A stretch of 64,000 nt of DNA, from contig NZ_SCUT01000024.1 of NCBI RefSeq assembly GCF_004297265.1, forward strand, positions 299,861 through 363,860. Direction: 5' to 3'. The notes under the pieces are model-generated. The model saw nothing but the letters and a program-made list of their open reading frames with translations, was not told the DNA's origin and ran no database searches. The translations under genes and the position numbers were made by a program. Source of the stretch: Reyranella sp. Lineage in GTDB: Bacteria > Pseudomonadota > Alphaproteobacteria > Reyranellales > Reyranellaceae. Shown here one piece after another: positions 49,555 to 58,957 of the stretch (its first letter is position 1; each line of letters opens with the position of its first letter).

Positions 49555-50742
49555 CTATTGTGCGCCGCCTTTGAACCAGCGCGCAATCATGCGGCGCTCG
49601 GCGTCGGTGATGTTGGTCATGTTGCCGGGCGGCATGACGCGCGAGGCGGCGGCCTGCTGGTTGATCGCCGCCGCCATCGCCTGGATCTGCGACGGTGTCT
49701 CGAGCAGGATTCCCTTCGGTGGCGCCAGGAATCCTTCCTGCGTGGGCTTCGCGGCATGGCAGGGCGTGCAACGCGCCTGGATGATGGGCTGGACCTCGGC
49801 GAAGGCCACGGGCCCGCCGCCATCCGCGCTCGGCCTCGGCAGCGAAAGAAGTGCGGTGAAGGCGATGAAGACGAAGCCCGCCGCGAGGACCAGCGGATTG
49901 GCATTGCCCTTGTGGCGCTGGACGAACCAGACGCGGATCAGGGCGCCAGCGATCGAAATCGTCAGCAGCAGCACCCAGTTCCATTCGTGACCGTAGAGGC
50001 CGGCGTAATGGTTGCTGATCATCGTGAACAGCACCGGGAGTGTGAAATAGGTGTTGTGAACCGAGCGCTGGCGCCCACGCAGGCCGTGGATCGGGTCGGG
50101 AATGCGGCCTTCTTCCTTGGCCTTCACCAGCTCGCGCTGGCCGGGGATGATCACGAAATAGACATTCAGCACCATGATGGTGCCGAGCATGGCGCCGAAA
50201 TGGATGTAGGCGCCGCGGCCCGAGAAGATGTGGCAGAGCGCCCAGGCCGCGATCACGCAGTAGAGGAAGACGAGCCCGCCCAGCACGACGTCGTCCTGGC
50301 CCAGGGTCGAGCGGCAGAGCCAGTCGTAGACTAGCCAGCCCAGCACGAGGAACCCGAGCCCGATGGCGATCGCCTGTGGTTTGGTCAGCGGCAGGACCGA
50401 CGGATCGATCAGCGCCACCTCGGCCCCGTAGTAGTAGACGAGGCAGAGCAGGAAGAAGCCCGTGACCAGGGTTGTATAGGCTTCCCACTTGAACCAGTGC
50501 AGCTCGGGCGGCAACCGCTCCGGTGCGACCTTGAACTTCTTGGCCGTGTAGAAGCCGCCGCCATGGACCGCCCAGACCTCGCCGCCGATTCCCCTTGCGA
50601 CGTCGGCCGGGTCGAGCGGCGGGTGCAGGTGGTTGTCCAGCCAGATGAAATAGAAGGAGGCGCCGATCCAGGCGATGCCCACGATCATGTGAGCCCAGCG
50701 CAGCAGCAGGTTCAGCCAGTCGACAACGAAAGCAGCGTCCAT
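49555..50742 (-). CDS. puuD: Urate hydroxylase PuuD with C-terminal cytochrome c
   Basis: The 395-residue inner-membrane protein has about eight hydrophobic helices (residues 8-310). Its conserved N-terminus contains RWAHMIVGIAWIGASFYFIW. A C-terminal cytochrome c domain with CTPCH near residue 330 and Met in VMPPGNM follows. This is the PuuD architecture (DUF989 plus cytochrome), which oxidises urate to 5-hydroxyisourate. It is 20 bases from the xanthine-permease-like gene, on the same strand, consistent with a purine catabolic unit. Confidence 0.93.
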   Translation of the reverse strand: MDAAFVVDWLNLLLRWAHMIVGIAWIGASFYFIWLDNHLHPPLDPADVARGIGGEVWAVHGGGFYTAKKFKVAPERLPPELHWFKWEAYTTLVTGFFLLCLVYYYGAEVALIDPSVLPLTKPQAIAIGLGFLVLGWLVYDWLCRSTLGQDDVVLGGLVFLYCVIAAWALCHIFSGRGAYIHFGAMLGTIMVLNVYFVIIPGQRELVKAKEEGRIPDPIHGLRGRQRSVHNTYFTLPVLFTMISNHYAGLYGHEWNWVLLLTISIAGALIRVWFVQRHKGNANPLVLAAGFVFIAFTALLSLPRPSADGGGPVAFAEVQPIIQARCTPCHAAKPTQEGFLAPPKGILLETPSQIQAMAAAINQQAAASRVMPPGNMTNITDAERRMIARWFKGGAQ

Positions 50743-50762
50743 CCCATCTCCCCTGGCTGCGC

Positions 50763-52124
50763 TCAGTGCGCTGCCTCGGCCTCCCGTCCGGCCGCCGTCG
50801 CCTCGGCCGCGGCGTCGGCGCTGCCCTTCATCCCGTTGAAATAGGCGTTGAGCAGGACAGCCGAGATCGAGGCCAGCAGGATACCGCTGTGGAGCAGCGG
50901 GCCCAGCGCCTTCGGCATCTGGCCGAAGAAGCGCTCCGAGACAAGGGGGATCATACCGAGGCCGATGCTGATCGCCACAACGTAGGCGTTGTTGGGATTG
51001 CCGCGGAAGTCGACCCTCGAGAGGATCCGTATGCCGGTGGCGCAGACCATCCCGAACATCACGATTCCCGCCCCGCCCAGCACGAATTGCGGCACCGAGG
51101 CCACCACGGTGGCGATCTTCGGGAACAGGCCGAGCGCCAGCATGATGACGCCGCCCATGGCCGTGACCCAGCGGCTGCGCACGCCGGTGATGCCCACCAG
51201 CCCGACATTCTGGGAGAAGGACGTGTAGGGGAAGGTGTTGAAGATGCCGCCGATCAGCGTGCCCAGCCCGTCGACCCGCAGTCCGCGCGTCAGGTCCTCC
51301 TTGTCGATTTTGCGATCGGTGAGTTCACCCAGGGCGAGGAACATGCCCGTGGATTCGATCATCACCACGATCATGACGAGACACATGGTGAGGATCGCCA
51401 GCGCATCGAACGTCGGCCAGCCGAACTGGAAGGGATAGACAGGCTCGATCCATCCGGCTTCGGCGACGCCCGCGAAGTTCACCTGGCCCAGCAGCATCGC
51501 CACGACAAAGCCTGCGGCCAGGCCCAGCAGCACGGCGATGTTGGCGAAGAAGCCCTTGAGGTACTTCGTGATCACGAGAATGACCAGGAGAACGAGGAAG
51601 GCCACCGACAGATAGAGCGGATCGCCGAAGCGCGGATTGCCGACACCGCCGGCCGCCCAGTTGATACCCACGCGCATCAGCGAAATGCCGATGACCGCGA
51701 TGATGGTGCCGGTCACGACCGGCGGGAACAGCGGCAGGAGACGGCTGATGAACGGCGCAACCACGACGCCAAATATGCCAGCGGCGATGACCGCCCCGTA
51801 AATGCCGAGCAGGCCGATGCGGGGATCGGTGGCCATGGCGAGCATCGGGCCGACGGCGGCGAAGGTTACGCCCATCATTACGGGCAGGCGGATGCCGAAC
51901 CACCGGAACCCGATCGATTGGATCAGGGTGACGACCCCGCAGGCGAAGAGGTCGGCGTTGATGAGGATCGCGATCTGGTCCTTCGGCAGCTTGAGCGCGC
52001 CGCCCAGGATCAGCGGGACGGCGACGGCACCGGCATACATCACCAGCACATGCTGCAGGCCGAGCGGCAGCAGCTTCACGAGCGGCAGTTTTTCGTCCAC
52101 CGGATGGACGACAGTCTCGACCAT
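50763..52124 (-). CDS. NCS2-family xanthine/uric acid permease
   Basis: The 453-residue transporter has about 12-14 helices. Signature elements are LGLQHVLVMYAGAVAVPLIL (TM1), FPPVVTGTIIAVIGISLMRVG and the NAT motif QNVGLVGITGVRSRWV with the conserved Gln-Asn, as in UacT/PucK-like purine permeases. ATG 52124 (MVETVVHPVDEK) follows GGGAGAAGACCG. It is upstream of puuD in the same direction, so urate or xanthine is the likely substrate. Malate synthase starts 155 bases away divergently. Confidence 0.92.
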   Translation of the reverse strand: MVETVVHPVDEKLPLVKLLPLGLQHVLVMYAGAVAVPLILGGALKLPKDQIAILINADLFACGVVTLIQSIGFRWFGIRLPVMMGVTFAAVGPMLAMATDPRIGLLGIYGAVIAAGIFGVVVAPFISRLLPLFPPVVTGTIIAVIGISLMRVGINWAAGGVGNPRFGDPLYLSVAFLVLLVILVITKYLKGFFANIAVLLGLAAGFVVAMLLGQVNFAGVAEAGWIEPVYPFQFGWPTFDALAILTMCLVMIVVMIESTGMFLALGELTDRKIDKEDLTRGLRVDGLGTLIGGIFNTFPYTSFSQNVGLVGITGVRSRWVTAMGGVIMLALGLFPKIATVVASVPQFVLGGAGIVMFGMVCATGIRILSRVDFRGNPNNAYVVAISIGLGMIPLVSERFFGQMPKALGPLLHSGILLASISAVLLNAYFNGMKGSADAAAEATAAGREAEAAH

Positions 52125-52279
52125 CGGTCTTCTCCCCCGAGTGACACGCGTCGTTGTACAAGAGGCAGCAACCCCCGTGCCAATAGGGGATTTCGCCGGG
52201 CGCGGTCGAATTCGGACTGGTCTGGCGGCGATTCCGGCGTTAAATCGCCCGTTCAACCTGGATATCGAAGGGAAACGAA

Positions 52280-53899
52280 ATGGCGGCTCTGGACCTTCCA
52301 GCGGGCGTGGTCATCGACGGCGCGATGAAGCCTGGTTTCGACAAGGTGCTCACCAAGGAGGCCGTCGCCTTCGTCGCCGACCTGCAGCGCAAGTTCAATG
52401 CCCGCCGGGAAGAGTTGCTGGCCCTGCGCGTCGAGCGCCAGAAGCGCCTCGACGCCGGCGAAAAGCCCGATTTCCTGCCCGAGACCGCCAAGATCCGCGA
52501 GAGCGACTGGACCGTCGCGCCGCTGCCCAAGGATATCCTGGACCGCCGGGTCGAGATCACCGGCCCGGTCGACCGCAAGATGATCATCAACGCGCTGAAC
52601 TGCGGCGCCAACGTCTTCATGGCCGACTTCGAGGACGCCTCGACGCCGACCTGGGCCAACATGATCGAGGGCCAGTACAACCTGGCCGACGCGGTGCGCC
52701 GCCAGATCGACTATGTCGACCCGGTCAGCGGCAAGTCCTACAAGCTGAACGAGAAGACGGCGGTGCTGTTCGTGCGCCCGCGCGGCTGGCATCTGCTCGA
52801 GAAGCACGTGACGGTCGACGGCAAGCCGATGTCGGGCTCGCTGTTCGATTTCGGCCTCTATTTCTTCCATAACGCCAAGGAAGCGCTGTCGCGCGGCACC
52901 GGCCCGTATTTCTACCTGCCGAAGATGGAGAGCCATCTCGAGGCGCGCCTCTGGAACGACGTGTTCGTGGCGGCGCAGGATGCGCTCGGCGTGCCGCAGA
53001 AGTCGATCAAGGCCACGGTGCTGATCGAGACGATCGTCGCCACGTTCGAGATGGACGAGATCCTGTGGGAGCTGAAGGACCATTCGGCCGGCCTCAACTG
53101 CGGCCGATGGGACTACATCTTCTCCTTCATCAAGAAATTCCGCGAGCAGGAGTGGGCGGTGCTGCCGGATCGCGGCACGGTCGGCATGACCTCGCACTTC
53201 CTGCGTTCCTACAGCCAGCTCGTGATCAAGACCTGCCACCGCCGCGAGGTTCACGCGATGGGCGGCATGGCCGCGCAGATTCCGATCAAGAACGACCCCA
53301 AGGCCAACGAGGAGGCGATGGCCCGCGTCCATGCCGACAAGAAGCGCGAGGCCGGTGACGGCCACGACGGCACTTGGGTCGCACATCCGGGCCTCGTGCC
53401 GATCGCCAAGGCCGAGTTCGATGCGGTCATGAAGGAAGCCAACCAGATCGCGCGCAAGCGCCAGGACGTGCACGTCACCGCCGCCGACCTGATCCAGATC
53501 CCCACCGGTCCGAAGACAGAAGCGGGCTTGCGGCAGAACGTGGCCGTGGGCATCGGCTATGTCGAGGCGTGGCTGCGCGGCATCGGCTGCGTGCCGCTGT
53601 TCAACCTGATGGAAGACGCCGCCACCGCCGAGATCAGCCGTGCGCAGGTCTGGCAGTGGGTGCGACACAACCAGAAGCTCGACGACGGGCGCGCCATCAC
53701 CAAGGAACTCGTGCGCCAGGTCGTGCGTGAGGAGAACGACAAGGTGAAGGCGCAGATCGGCGAGGAGGCCTATGCCAAGGGCCGCTACGAAGATGCCGCC
53801 CAGCTCATGATCGACCTGGTCGAGCAGCCGCAGTTCTACGAGTTCCTGACCCTGCCGGCCTACGACCGCATCATCGCCGATGAGAAAGCGGCGGCCTGA
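52280..53899 (+). CDS. aceB: Malate synthase A
   Basis: The 539-residue enzyme joins glyoxylate and acetyl-CoA to malate. Motifs seen are [19 protein letters not shown] and [28 protein letters not shown] carries the conserved Glu/Asp, and [15 protein letters not shown] and the catalytic Asp in [15 protein letters not shown] are present. Length is that of the short A isoform rather than 720-residue G. Opposite the purine genes it would consume glyoxylate from ureidoglycolate breakdown, although the glyoxylate cycle proper is also possible. The next gene is 10 bases downstream. Confidence 0.95.
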   Translation: MAALDLPAGVVIDGAMKPGFDKVLTKEAVAFVADLQRKFNARREELLALRVERQKRLDAGEKPDFLPETAKIRESDWTVAPLPKDILDRRVEITGPVDRKMIINALNCGANVFMADFEDASTPTWANMIEGQYNLADAVRRQIDYVDPVSGKSYKLNEKTAVLFVRPRGWHLLEKHVTVDGKPMSGSLFDFGLYFFHNAKEALSRGTGPYFYLPKMESHLEARLWNDVFVAAQDALGVPQKSIKATVLIETIVATFEMDEILWELKDHSAGLNCGRWDYIFSFIKKFREQEWAVLPDRGTVGMTSHFLRSYSQLVIKTCHRREVHAMGGMAAQIPIKNDPKANEEAMARVHADKKREAGDGHDGTWVAHPGLVPIAKAEFDAVMKEANQIARKRQDVHVTAADLIQIPTGPKTEAGLRQNVAVGIGYVEAWLRGIGCVPLFNLMEDAATAEISRAQVWQWVRHNQKLDDGRAITKELVRQVVREENDKVKAQIGEEAYAKGRYEDAAQLMIDLVEQPQFYEFLTLPAYDRIIADEKAAA

Positions 53900-53909
53900 A
53901 GGACATAAG

Positions 53910-55442
53910 ATGATCAAGACCGTTTACGACGTCGCGTCCGCGGGCAAGGCCGACGCGCCGGCGATCGGCGCGCCGGGCCGCCCCTGGCTCACCTATGCCG
54001 GCCTGAAGAAGCTGACCGACGACACGCTGGCCACGCTCAACGCCGTCGGCATCGGCCGCGGCGATCGCGTCGCCATGGTCGCGCCGAATGGGCCGGAAAT
54101 GGCGTCCTCGTTCATCGCCGTCGCTTCGGGCACCAGCTCGGCGCCGCTCAACCCGGCCTATCGCGCCGACGAGTTCGAGTTCTATCTCGACGACCTGAAG
54201 CCCAAGGCCGTGATCGTTCAGAAGGGCATGGACAGCCCCGTGCGCGCGATGGCAGAGAAGGTCGGCGTGCCGATCATCGAGCTGGTGCCGACGGAAGACG
54301 GTCCGGCCGGCAGTTTCACGCTCGACGTTTCGGCGTTGAAGCCCGCGAAAGCCGCGAGCCCCGGTACCTCGGTCGATGGCGAGATCGCGCTGGTGCTGCA
54401 CACGTCGGGCACGACCGCGCGGCCCAAGATCGTGCCGCTGTCGACGGCGAACCTCGCCGCCTCGGCGCGCCATATCGCGCAATCGCTGGCGCTGACGCCG
54501 GCCGACCGCTGCATGAACATCATGCCGCTGTTCCACATCCACGGGCTGATCGCCGCGACGCTCTCGTCGCTCGGCGCCGGTGCGTCGGTTGCCTGCACGC
54601 CGGGCTTCAACGCGCTGCGCTTCTTCGCCCAGCTCGATGAGGTGAAGCCCACCTGGTACACGGCCGTGCCGACCATGCACCAGGCGATCCTCACACGCCT
54701 GCGCAGCCATGCCGACGCCGCGAAGGCGGCCAAGCTGCGGTTCATCCGTTCCTCCTCGGCCTCGCTGCCGCCGCAGGTGATGCTGGAACTCGAAGCTGCC
54801 TTCGATTGCCCGGTGATCGAGGCCTACGGCATGACCGAGGCCAGCCACCAGATGGCGTCCAACGCGCTGCCACCGGGCAAGCGCAAGCCGGGGGCCGTCG
54901 GCCTGCCGGCCGGTCCGAAGATCGCCATCATGGACGAGGCCGGCCACTTCCTGCCGCAGGGCACGGTGGGCGAGGTGGTGATCCAGGGGCCGAACGTCAC
55001 GGCGGGCTACGACAACAATCCCGACGCCAACCTCAAGGCCTTCGCCGACGGCTGGTTCCGTACCGGTGACCAGGGCCGCTTCGACGAGGACGGCTACCTG
55101 TTCCTCACCGGCCGCCTCAAGGAGATCATCAACCGCGGCGGCGAGAAGATCAGCCCGATCGAGGTCGACACGATCCTGATGGATCATCCGGCGGTCGAGC
55201 AGGTCGTGACCTTCGCGATCCCGCATCCGATGCTGGGCGAGGATGTCGGCGCAGTCGTCGTGCTGCGGGCGGGCCAGGAAGCGACGGAACGCGAGCTGCG
55301 CGACTTCGTGGCCAGGCAGGCCGCCGACTTCAAGGTGCCGCGCAAGGTCGTGTTCGTGAGCGAGATCCCCAAGGGCGCCACCGGCAAGTTGCAGCGCATC
55401 GGCCTTGCTGCCAAGCTCGGCCTCGGCGAGGCGAAGGCCTGA
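53910..55442 (+). CDS. AMP-dependent acyl-CoA synthetase (oxalate-CoA-ligase-like)
   Basis: The 510-residue ANL enzyme has LVLHTSGTTARPKIVPLSTAN, MPLFHIHGLIAATLSSLGAG, IEAYGMTEASHQMASNALPP and GWFRTGDQGRFDEDGYLFLTG. NRGGEKISPIEVD and GKLQR (catalytic Lys) follow. The MTEASHQM segment and overall spacing resemble the oxalyl-CoA synthetase branch. Location after malate synthase suits C2 acid metabolism. The start is ATG 53910 (MIKTVYDVAS), since the frame from 53880 overlaps aceB. Confidence 0.88.
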   Translation: MIKTVYDVASAGKADAPAIGAPGRPWLTYAGLKKLTDDTLATLNAVGIGRGDRVAMVAPNGPEMASSFIAVASGTSSAPLNPAYRADEFEFYLDDLKPKAVIVQKGMDSPVRAMAEKVGVPIIELVPTEDGPAGSFTLDVSALKPAKAASPGTSVDGEIALVLHTSGTTARPKIVPLSTANLAASARHIAQSLALTPADRCMNIMPLFHIHGLIAATLSSLGAGASVACTPGFNALRFFAQLDEVKPTWYTAVPTMHQAILTRLRSHADAAKAAKLRFIRSSSASLPPQVMLELEAAFDCPVIEAYGMTEASHQMASNALPPGKRKPGAVGLPAGPKIAIMDEAGHFLPQGTVGEVVIQGPNVTAGYDNNPDANLKAFADGWFRTGDQGRFDEDGYLFLTGRLKEIINRGGEKISPIEVDTILMDHPAVEQVVTFAIPHPMLGEDVGAVVVLRAGQEATERELRDFVARQAADFKVPRKVVFVSEIPKGATGKLQRIGLAAKLGLGEAKA

Positions 55443-55452
55443 GGGTGGCGAC

Positions 55453-56421
55453 GTGACCTCGATCTGCGTTTTCGGCGCTGGTGCGATCGGCGGCCTGATG
55501 GCTGCCAAGCTCGAAATGGCCGGCACGCCCGTCACGGTGGTGGCGCGCGGTCCGCATGGCGAGGCGCTGCGCACGCGCGGCCTCGTCCTGCTGAGCGAGG
55601 GCAAGGAGACGGTGACGGAACCGCGCGTCGCCGCCGATCCGAAGGAGATCGGTCCGCAGGACTATCTCGTGCTGACCTTGAAGGCGCATTCGCTGCTGCC
55701 GGCGATGGAGCAGCTCAAGCCGCTGATCGGGCCGCACACGACCATCGTCGCGGCGATCAACGGCGTGCCCTGGTGGTATACGTACAAGCTCGGCGGCGAG
55801 TTCGAAGGCAAGCGCATCGAGTCGGTGGATCCCGGCGGGGCGCTCACGGCCGCGCTGCCGCCTTCGCAGGTTCTGGGCAGCATCGTCTATCCGGCCGCCG
55901 ACGTGGTCGAGCCCGGCGTGATCCACCATACCTACGGCGACCGCTTCACCTTGGGCGAACCTGACGGCAGCCGCAGCGAGCGCGCGGCGAAGCTGTCGGA
56001 GCTGCTGATCAAGGCGGGCCTCAAGGCGCCGGTGCGGCCGCGCATCCGTGACGAGCTGTGGGTCAAACTCTGGGGCAACATGGCCTTCAACCCGATCAGC
56101 GCGCTGACCGGCGCGACCCTCGACAAGGTGATCGGCGATCCCGGGACGCACGCGGTCTGCCGCGCGCTCATGGTCGAGGGCCAGGCCGTTGCCGAGAAGC
56201 TCGGGGTCAAGTTCGCGATCAACGTCGACAAGCGCATCGCCGGCGGCGCCGAGGTCGGCGCCCACAAGACCTCGATGCTGCAGGACCTCGAGCGTGGACG
56301 TCCGCTCGAAATCGAGGCGCTGCTGGGCGCCGTCGTCGAGATGTCGGAATGGGTGGGCGTCGACATGCCGATCGGCCGCAGCGTACTGGCCCTGGTCCGC
56401 CAGCGCGCCGAGATGCGCTGA
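55453..56421 (+). CDS. Ketopantoate reductase-like (2-dehydropantoate 2-reductase family) protein
   Basis: The 322-residue oxidoreductase starts from GTG 55453 with the Rossmann motif CVFGAGAIGGLMAAKLEMAG. LVLTLKAHSL and AAINGVPWWY follow. The conserved lysine/serine site is in ELWVKLWGNMAFNPISALTG and the C-terminal TSMLQDLERGRPLEIEALLGA. These are the ApbA/PanE signatures. Many alphaproteobacteria have several paralogues that act on other 2-oxo acids, so assignment to pantothenate synthesis is unproven. It is ten bases after the acyl-CoA synthetase. Confidence 0.9.
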   Translation: MTSICVFGAGAIGGLMAAKLEMAGTPVTVVARGPHGEALRTRGLVLLSEGKETVTEPRVAADPKEIGPQDYLVLTLKAHSLLPAMEQLKPLIGPHTTIVAAINGVPWWYTYKLGGEFEGKRIESVDPGGALTAALPPSQVLGSIVYPAADVVEPGVIHHTYGDRFTLGEPDGSRSERAAKLSELLIKAGLKAPVRPRIRDELWVKLWGNMAFNPISALTGATLDKVIGDPGTHAVCRALMVEGQAVAEKLGVKFAINVDKRIAGGAEVGAHKTSMLQDLERGRPLEIEALLGAVVEMSEWVGVDMPIGRSVLALVRQRAEMR

Positions 56422-56436
56422 GGTGGTTGGGCGCTG

Positions 56437-56859
56437 ATGGAAAAGATCGAGCTCGTCTTCGATCCCGACAATGCCCGCGCCGCGGACTATGTGGGCGACC
56501 GTCTGTCGATGTTCAATTCGAGCCGCACCGGCAAGTCCGACTACTATCCCTGCAAAATTTTCCTGAAGGGGGAGAAGGGCGAAACCCTGGGCGGCCTTCT
56601 CGGCTATCTCTGGTCGGACTGGCTGTTCGTGTCGACCCTGTGGGTCGACGAGGCGCTGCGCGGCCAGGGCCACGCGACGCGCCTGATGGACGCCGCCGAG
56701 GACTATGCCCGCATGCGCGGCTGCCACTCCGCCCATCTCGACACCCACACCTGGCAGGCCCGCCCGTTCTACGAGAAGCGCGGCTACGAAGTCTTCGCCA
56801 TGCTTGACGACTATCCGCCGGGACATCAGAAATTCTTCCTGAGGAAGAAACTCCAGTAG
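56437..56859 (+). CDS. GNAT-family N-acetyltransferase
   Basis: The 140-residue protein has the acetyl-CoA-binding motif LWVDEALRGQGHATRLMDAAED (R/Q-x2-G-x-G/A). The C-terminal tail HTWQARPFYEKRGYEVFAML is typical for GNAT enzymes resembling YjdJ/SpeG-type small acyltransferases. The substrate is unknown. It starts 15 bases after the ketopantoate-reductase-like gene and is followed by a 130-base interval before the convergent uracil-DNA glycosylase. Confidence 0.9.
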   Translation: MEKIELVFDPDNARAADYVGDRLSMFNSSRTGKSDYYPCKIFLKGEKGETLGGLLGYLWSDWLFVSTLWVDEALRGQGHATRLMDAAEDYARMRGCHSAHLDTHTWQARPFYEKRGYEVFAMLDDYPPGHQKFFLRKKLQ

Positions 56860-56879
56860 CCGCTGAAGAAGCCGGGAAT

Positions 56880-56933
56880 CCGGCGAATGAACGAAACAAA
56901 CGAAATAAACGAACCAGACGAATCGGAAAAGAG
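56880..56933 (+). repeat. Short ACGAA-type microrepeats in the intergenic region
   Basis: Within the 130-base gap after the GNAT gene the sequence contains spaced ACGAA and ACGAAAC/T units (from GAACGAAACAAACGAAATAA onward). On the minus strand the frame reads through as Phe/Ser-rich. No gene function is supported. It is an unusually low-GC, low-complexity patch in this region. Confidence 0.5.
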
Positions 56934-56989
56934 GCTGGAAATCGCGGTAACCCGATACCGCCCTTGCTGCTCGCTCCCGTCGAAAGACG

Positions 56990-57838
56990 CTAACGAACGC
57001 CGAGATCCTTCAGCCGCTTGTCGAGTGATAGCAGGTCGGCCCAGCTCTGGCGTTTGCTGGCGGGGGTGCGCAGCAAATAGGCCGGGTGGAAGGTCGGGAG
57101 CGCCGGGATCTCGCTGCCGTCGTCGAGCGTGAGCGTCGTCCATTTACCGCGCAGGCGGGTGATGCCTTCCGTCGTGTTCAGCACCGCCTTCACCGCCGTG
57201 CCGCCGGCCAGCACCACGATCTTCGGCCTGGCGAGTTCGATGTGGCGGCGGGTGAAGGCGAGGCAGATGGCCTGCTCGGCGAGCGTCGGCGTGCGGTTGC
57301 CGGGCGGGCGCCAGAAGAGAATGTTGGTGATGTAGAGGTCGCGCTCGCGGCTCATGCCGATGGCCGAGAACATGCGGTCCATGAGCTGGCCGCTCACGCC
57401 GACGAACGGCTTGCCTAGCCGATCCTCGTCGGCGCCCGGCGCTTCGCCCACGATCATCACCGGCGCGCCGGCGACGCCGTCGGAGAACACGGTGTTCTTG
57501 GCGGTGCGCTTCAGCGCACAACCTTCGAAGGCGCGAACGGCCTCCTCGAGTTCGGCGATGGTGTTTGCCTGTTGTGCGACCGCGCGCGCGTCCTCGGCGA
57601 GCTTGGGCGATTCGAGCGGTACGGGCGGGCGCGCGACCGGTGGTGCGATGGGCGTGCGGATCGGCGTCGGCGCGGCGGGAGCGGCAGCCGGCGAGGGGAG
57701 GGCGGCGGCAACGGCAGCCGGCGGCGGTAGCGCGAAGCGGTCGATCGCTTCCTCGCCGATCGTCTCGTCGAGCCCGTGGTCGACATACCAGCGCAGCAGC
57801 GCGGCGGCGTCCTGCGGGGCGAACGCCGCTTCGTTCAT
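56990..57838 (-). CDS. Family 4 (type 4/UdgA-like) uracil-DNA glycosylase
   Basis: The 282-residue enzyme removes uracil from DNA. A variable, Pro/Ala-rich N-terminal part (residues 1-95) precedes the catalytic domain. That domain has [19 protein letters not shown] (active-site and P-loop-like motif) and [15 protein letters not shown]. Cys102 and the later cysteine (AICLAFTRR) are candidate iron-sulphur cluster ligands, as in family 4 enzymes. ATG 57838 overlaps the stop of the upstream gene at 57835-57837. Confidence 0.9.
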   Translation of the reverse strand: MNEAAFAPQDAAALLRWYVDHGLDETIGEEAIDRFALPPPAAVAAALPSPAAAPAAPTPIRTPIAPPVARPPVPLESPKLAEDARAVAQQANTIAELEEAVRAFEGCALKRTAKNTVFSDGVAGAPVMIVGEAPGADEDRLGKPFVGVSGQLMDRMFSAIGMSRERDLYITNILFWRPPGNRTPTLAEQAICLAFTRRHIELARPKIVVLAGGTAVKAVLNTTEGITRLRGKWTTLTLDDGSEIPALPTFHPAYLLRTPASKRQSWADLLSLDKRLKDLGVR

Positions 57839-58863
57839 GCCAGGCTCTTGATGAAGGCGCCGAGGATCGGCGCCCACATCGCAGCGTCGGCGTGGCTGGC
57901 CATATGTCCCTTGTCCGACGGCATCTCGACATAGGTGAGATCGACGCCGGCCTTGCGCATGTCGAGCGCATGGGCCGCGCAGTCGGTGAGGTCGAACAGC
58001 TTGTCGGTCTTGGAGATCACGTACAGGACCTTGGTCTTCTTCAGCTGGTCGTACTGTTTGGTGATGTCGAAGCCGTCGATCGCGCGTCGCAGGGTGACCA
58101 GCGAATGTCCGTCGTAGATCTTCGCCCAGCCCTTGGCGGCGACCTTCGCCTCGGCCTCGCCCTGACCGTAGTTCAGCAGCGTCTCGTAGCGGATCTGCTC
58201 GAGCGTGCCGGGAATGCCGCCGTTCTCGTAGTACCAGCCGCCGTTCCAGTTCGGATCGCTGGCGAGGCGGGCCTGCAGCGCCTCCAGGCCGCCCAGCCGG
58301 CCGGGCGCGCGCGGCGCGGTGACGGAGGCGGCGATGCCCTTCATGAAGCCGGGGTAGGACGCCGCCCACTGGAACGACTGGAAGCCGCCCATCGAGGGGC
58401 CGACCACGGCCACCAGACTCTTCAGGCCCAGCGAATCCACCAGCAGCTTCTGGCTGGCCACCATGTCGCGCAGGGTGATCTCCGGGAAGGTCGGGCCGTA
58501 GGGCTTGCCGGTGCCGGGATCGATGGCATTGGGACCGGAACTGCCGTGCGCGGAGCCCAGCGCGTTCACCGAAACGACGAAATATCGGTCGGTATCGATC
58601 GCCTTGCCCGGGCCGATCAGCCCGTCGAACCAGCCGGCCGATCCCTCGGTGACGCCGCGACCCTGTTTGCCGACCGCATTCTTGCCTGCGGCGTGATGGG
58701 ACGAGGTGTAGCCGTGCACGACAAGGATGGCGTTGTCCTTGGCCGGGGACAGCGTGCCGTAGGTTTCGTAAGCGAGTTCGAGGATGGGTAGCGTCTTGCC
58801 ACTTTCCAGCCTGAAATCGCGTGCAGAGAAGGTCTTGCTATCGATATCGATCAACTCTGGCAC
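57835..58863 (-). CDS. Homoserine O-acetyltransferase-like alpha/beta hydrolase
   Basis: The 342-residue protein starts from GTG 58863 with AAAGGGGAA upstream. It has the MetX family features [31 protein letters not shown], the nucleophile elbow [14 protein letters not shown] and [14 protein letters not shown] (catalytic His). ITLRDMV is the typical acetyltransferase/hydrolase motif. Many such homologues are not methionine enzymes, so it is left unnamed. It overlaps the uracil-DNA glycosylase gene by four bases and is divergent from ETF-QO. Confidence 0.85.
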   Translation of the reverse strand: MPELIDIDSKTFSARDFRLESGKTLPILELAYETYGTLSPAKDNAILVVHGYTSSHHAAGKNAVGKQGRGVTEGSAGWFDGLIGPGKAIDTDRYFVVSVNALGSAHGSSGPNAIDPGTGKPYGPTFPEITLRDMVASQKLLVDSLGLKSLVAVVGPSMGGFQSFQWAASYPGFMKGIAASVTAPRAPGRLGGLEALQARLASDPNWNGGWYYENGGIPGTLEQIRYETLLNYGQGEAEAKVAAKGWAKIYDGHSLVTLRRAIDGFDITKQYDQLKKTKVLYVISKTDKLFDLTDCAAHALDMRKAGVDLTYVEMPSDKGHMASHADAAMWAPILGAFIKSLA

Positions 58864-58957
58864 GGGAATTCCCCTTTTCAGCGGGTGGCGATCCTGCCCC
58901 CGACAGGCTATCTAAATCAAAGGATTGCCGTCCGACAGGCGCGCGTCCATCGGGAAA

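Noticed and set aside
50766..52328. 520-codon plus-strand frame opposite the NCS2 permease
   Set aside because: Composition is His/Asp/Arg-rich antisense of a membrane protein; no start site or domain; the permease motifs decide the strand.
52253..53917. 554-codon minus-strand frame opposite malate synthase
   Set aside because: Antisense shadow of aceB without family features.
53871..55604. 577-codon minus-strand frame opposite the acyl-CoA synthetase
   Set aside because: Antisense shadow; the sense strand carries all ANL motifs in order.
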